Part shown: positions 61,578 to 64,000 of the stretch, piece after piece
How positions within the stretch are numbered: the first letter of the stretch is position 1
Layout of the letters: the number at the start of each line of letters is the position of its first letter
DNA from: UBA9926 sp913064795
Lineage (GTDB): Bacteria; Pseudomonadota; Gammaproteobacteria; Pseudomonadales; Azotimanducaceae
NCBI GenBank assembly: GCA_045560765.1
Contig: JBJKZD010000007.1
Location: forward strand, 141,469 to 205,468
DNA: 64,000 nt
Direction: 5' to 3'
Notes under the pieces: model-generated
Seen by the model: only the letters and a program-made list of their open reading frames with translations
Databases searched by the model: none
What the model was told of the DNA's origin: nothing
Made by a program: the position numbers and the translations under genes

Positions 61578-62378
61578 ATGTATTCTTTTAAAATGCAGAG
61601 CGTAGAGACGTTAGCTTCGGCGGTAGAGCACTTTGGTAGCAGCGATGACGCGGTCTATTTGGCGGGAGGGCATACGCTCATTCCGGCAATGAAGCAGCGC
61701 CTCCGAGCGCCGGAGGATGTGATCGACCTGTCAAACATCCCTGGCCTTGGGGATATTGTAGGGACCGACGATGGGCTTGAAATTGGTGCTATGGCGACCC
61801 ATGCCGCGGTGGCCGCCTCCCCGGTCGTGAAGGAACTCGCCCCGGTGATAGCGGAGCTGGCAGGAGGTATTGGGGATCGGCAAGTGAGAAATCGCGGTAC
61901 GATCGGTGGGTCGGTCGCGAATAACGACCCAGCGGCCGATTACCCCGCTGCAGTACTGGGTCTCGATGCAAAGGTCATTACAGACCGGCGAACGATTCCA
62001 TCGGAGGAGTTTTTCAAGGCGATGTTTGAGACCACGCTCGAACCGGATGAAGTCATCCGGGCCATTCATTTCCCACGAATCGAACGTGCGACTTATCTAA
62101 AGTTTCCGAATCCCGCATCAAGGTACGCGATGGTGGGCGTGATGATCGCTCGTATGAGCACCGAAGTACGAATCGCGATTACGGGGGCTGCGGCGAGCGT
62201 GTTTAGAGCAGCTGATTTTGAGATGGCGCTGAGTGAATCGTTTTCAGAGTCAGCAATCGCTGGGCTAACCTTATCAGCTGAGACAATGAATGATGATCTT
62301 CATGCGAGTGCTGAGTATCGAGCGCACCTCTGCAAAGTGTTGATTGAGCGGGGTGTTCGGCTGTTGGGTGACACGTAA
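61578..62378 (+). CDS. coxM: FAD-binding medium subunit CoxM-like
   Basis: A 266-residue FAD subunit starting MYSFKMQSVETLASAVEHF; CAGGAGA-like sequence (TAGGAGA at 61565-61571) precedes it. FAD motifs: AGGHTLIPAMKQRL (residues ~31-44) and TIGGSVANNDPAADYPAA (about 108-125). It passes electrons from the CoxS clusters to quinone or other acceptors. It starts 11 bases after the coxL stop. Confidence 0.92.
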   Translation: MYSFKMQSVETLASAVEHFGSSDDAVYLAGGHTLIPAMKQRLRAPEDVIDLSNIPGLGDIVGTDDGLEIGAMATHAAVAASPVVKELAPVIAELAGGIGDRQVRNRGTIGGSVANNDPAADYPAAVLGLDAKVITDRRTIPSEEFFKAMFETTLEPDEVIRAIHFPRIERATYLKFPNPASRYAMVGVMIARMSTEVRIAITGAAASVFRAADFEMALSESFSESAIAGLTLSAETMNDDLHASAEYRAHLCKVLIERGVRLLGDT

Positions 62379-62639
62379 CCTGGAGTCTTGGAACTCAGAT
62401 GAGCCGCCGATTCAATGTCGCCGGAGGTGAGGTGCCCTGGAACTAACGGGGTTTGATTAAATTCTCAGGGCCGGCTGTTAAAGCTGAGAAGGATTGTGCT
62501 CGAGGAGCAGGGCTTAGCAGGCGGATAAACCCAGCTTAGGATTAAGCCAGTTGGCTTGGGCCGTGATGTCGAGTCGAAGCATTTGGGCACTGTGCCCACA
62601 ACCTTGCGGTAATGCTCGAAAACGGATAAAACGCTAATT

Positions 62640-63425
62640 TTAGGGTGTTCTAGCGAAGGAGCGCCTAAGCGCGTGATACCGCTCTATATTTAACGGGTTT
62701 CTCATGTCAAATTGCCATCGGGTCACTCTGGCATCTGATCCATCAGGTACCTCGATAATGATTCCCAAGGATCGAGCTTGGTCGAGCATGGTCGTCAAGG
62801 TGCTCTTAGGCACCCGAGAAGTTTTAGAGAGCTCAGAGGCCGTCGTCGACTGGCGAGGGTGAATCAATTGCTGTTTCCACAGCACTTGTTCGACACACAG
62901 ATACCTCCCAGACAGCTGGTCACTGAAATGATGAAGCTGTTTCGCATTATATTCGAGTCTCGAAAAAACAGGTTCTAAAACTTTAAACACGAGTCGATTA
63001 TCTTGGTCTTCATAATCGATCCTGGCATCGTCCAGCATGCTCTTCATTTTTGTCAGGAGCCTTTCTGAAGGCCAGTAATCGAGACCATCAAGAATAAATG
63101 ATCCCCTTTCTGTAAGCGTGTGGAGCAGACGATGAATAAGTTTGTCGTCGAGGTTGATCGAAGCGCAGATTTCTTCTGCCTTGCAGGTTCTACCCTCTTC
63201 AAACCACACCCGATCAAGCAGGTCCTTAATCATGATCGCTGGGAAGCTTCTTTTGGTAGCGGTTTGCGCTTGGTTGAGCGCAATTCCAAATTTTACATGA
63301 CGAAGAACAGCTGGGATATCTAGATCCGCGTTGTCAAAACGTTGATCCAGCGTCTGGTCCAGCCTCAGCGGATGGCCGGAACTTTCGAGAGGCGCTGAAT
63401 TGGCCTGAAAGGTTTGGGGCATCAT
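62640..63425 (-). CDS. Transcriptional regulator with winged-helix domains (MarR-like)
   Basis: A 261-residue protein with two putative helix-turn-helix regions: residues ~70-105 (ICASINLDDKLIHRLLHTLTERGSFI) and ~195-240 (TTASELSKTSRVPKSTLTTMLDQARSLGIIIEVPDGSDAR), the latter MarR-like. No effector domain is recognised. It converges on coxM and could regulate the cox genes; the 62379-62639 gap between them holds no gene. Confidence 0.65.
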   Translation of the reverse strand: MMPQTFQANSAPLESSGHPLRLDQTLDQRFDNADLDIPAVLRHVKFGIALNQAQTATKRSFPAIMIKDLLDRVWFEEGRTCKAEEICASINLDDKLIHRLLHTLTERGSFILDGLDYWPSERLLTKMKSMLDDARIDYEDQDNRLVFKVLEPVFSRLEYNAKQLHHFSDQLSGRYLCVEQVLWKQQLIHPRQSTTASELSKTSRVPKSTLTTMLDQARSLGIIIEVPDGSDARVTRWQFDMRNPLNIERYHALRRSFARTP

Positions 63426-64000
63426 AGAACGATCTTTGGTTGCTGCTATAACTTTACAACAACGGTGAGTTTTTTACAGAAGTGAATTTATTGACTACTT
63501 AAATCCGATTTTTGTGCTCAAACCGTGAAGTCTGATCGCTTGTGAGGCTCCATTCGGCGCTCTGATAAAGCTTAAAGTGTGGGGCTGCGGCCACTCTGCA
63601 AATTGGGCTTTGAGACTATTTGAAAATCAATGGAGTCGGGTGCACTGAAGTAAAGACCATTTAAGTCAGGACCGGGCAAACCTTACCTAAGGCACTAAAG
63701 CTGAGTAGCGAGCTGGTAGGATAGAATTATCTCAATATGCAACACTGCTGCAGCTAAGAATGTAGATCCCGGTCTTGTCGTGATTAGTTTGGTTTCAGTG
63801 CGGTAGAGGCCCAGTTGAGAGTAGAGCTTGGCTAACCAGACTGGAGGCGAACTGAAGCGCACGGACAGTGAGCTGCAGGTCTTGAATTTTCGATGAAAAA
63901 GGTCGTAGGCCATCACATAGTCCGAGAGATAAGGATGCCTTCTGATTTGCGCTACGACCACCTTTTAAAAAAGAGATCCATCAAAAAATTTAGAAGAGGC
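63426..64000. other. Terminal region without a supported gene
   Basis: 575 bases to the window end. A minus-strand frame from a GTG at 63961 to 63695 (88 residues) has no ribosome binding site at a normal distance and no recognised product. The gene to the right is not in the window. Confidence 0.35.

Noticed and set aside
63695..63961. 88-residue minus-strand gene at the right end
   Set aside because: GTG start immediately on the purine run, no ribosome binding spacing, and no recognised motif.

Overview
The window looks like chromosome of a free-living, aerobic, probably marine gammaproteobacterium. The support is the gene content (type II secretion genes, ETF/ETF-QO, NAD-dependent formate dehydrogenase, a form II CO-dehydrogenase-like enzyme, TauD, CaiB and enoyl-CoA hydratase genes) and two near-perfect CTGT-N8-ACAG LexA boxes of the gamma type. 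No tRNA, rRNA, insertion sequence, prophage or CRISPR was seen, and genus-level placement is not possible from the sequence alone.

Layout. 0-2 kb: the 3' end of a thiolase gene, a terminator, a phosphodiesterase, a DUF1285 protein and an unknown protein. 2-5.6 kb: ETF-QO divergent from etfB-etfA. 6.2-9.2 kb: lysR-pyrB-cysK, all on the minus strand. 9.4-17 kb: a type II secretion block gspEFGHIJKLM without gspC, gspD or gspN. 17-22.8 kb: a MATE pump, dnaE2 (imuC) behind a repeat-rich leader with an SOS box, and thymidine kinase. 23-33 kb: assorted metabolic genes, a DUF4397 lipoprotein and a TrmH-family rRNA/tRNA methyltransferase. 33.4-36.5 kb: a selenocysteine-containing glutathione peroxidase, then imuB and imuA under a second SOS box. 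37-41.4 kb: a kinase/glycosidase-like fusion and an LTA-synthase-like membrane enzyme, probably for the cell envelope. 41.7-49.2 kb: fdsGB(fused)-fdsA-fdhD-fdsD with a divergent ModE-like regulator that carries a frameshift. 49.4-51.6 kb: DUF547 and two rSAM/selenodomain-associated transferases. 52-56.2 kb: EamA exporter, VOC protein, nitroreductase, and an Lrp regulator divergent from alanine dehydrogenase. 56.4-63.4 kb: enoyl-CoA hydratase, coxG, a 16-bp tandem array, coxSLM (coxL with two frameshifts) and a MarR-like regulator.

How the parts fit. dnaE2 and imuAB form the SOS-induced mutasome but are split about 12 kb apart, each with its own LexA operator. Formate dehydrogenase and the Cox-like enzyme are molybdenum hydroxylase/oxidoreductase systems that would feed electrons to respiration, as ETF-QO does for acyl-CoA oxidation.

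The strongest unusual signal is the in-frame TGA in the glutathione peroxidase gene at 33,806-33,808. It sits exactly at the catalytic Cys/Sec position and is followed, 21 nt later, by a 7-bp hairpin with a GGUC loop whose tip matches what I recall of the E. coli fdhF SECIS. A second recurring feature is a set of unrelated short tandem arrays (periods 13 to 22 bp) in at least six intergenic regions. Three apparent +1 frameshifts (two in coxL, one in the fds regulator) lie in short homopolymers and may be sequence errors.
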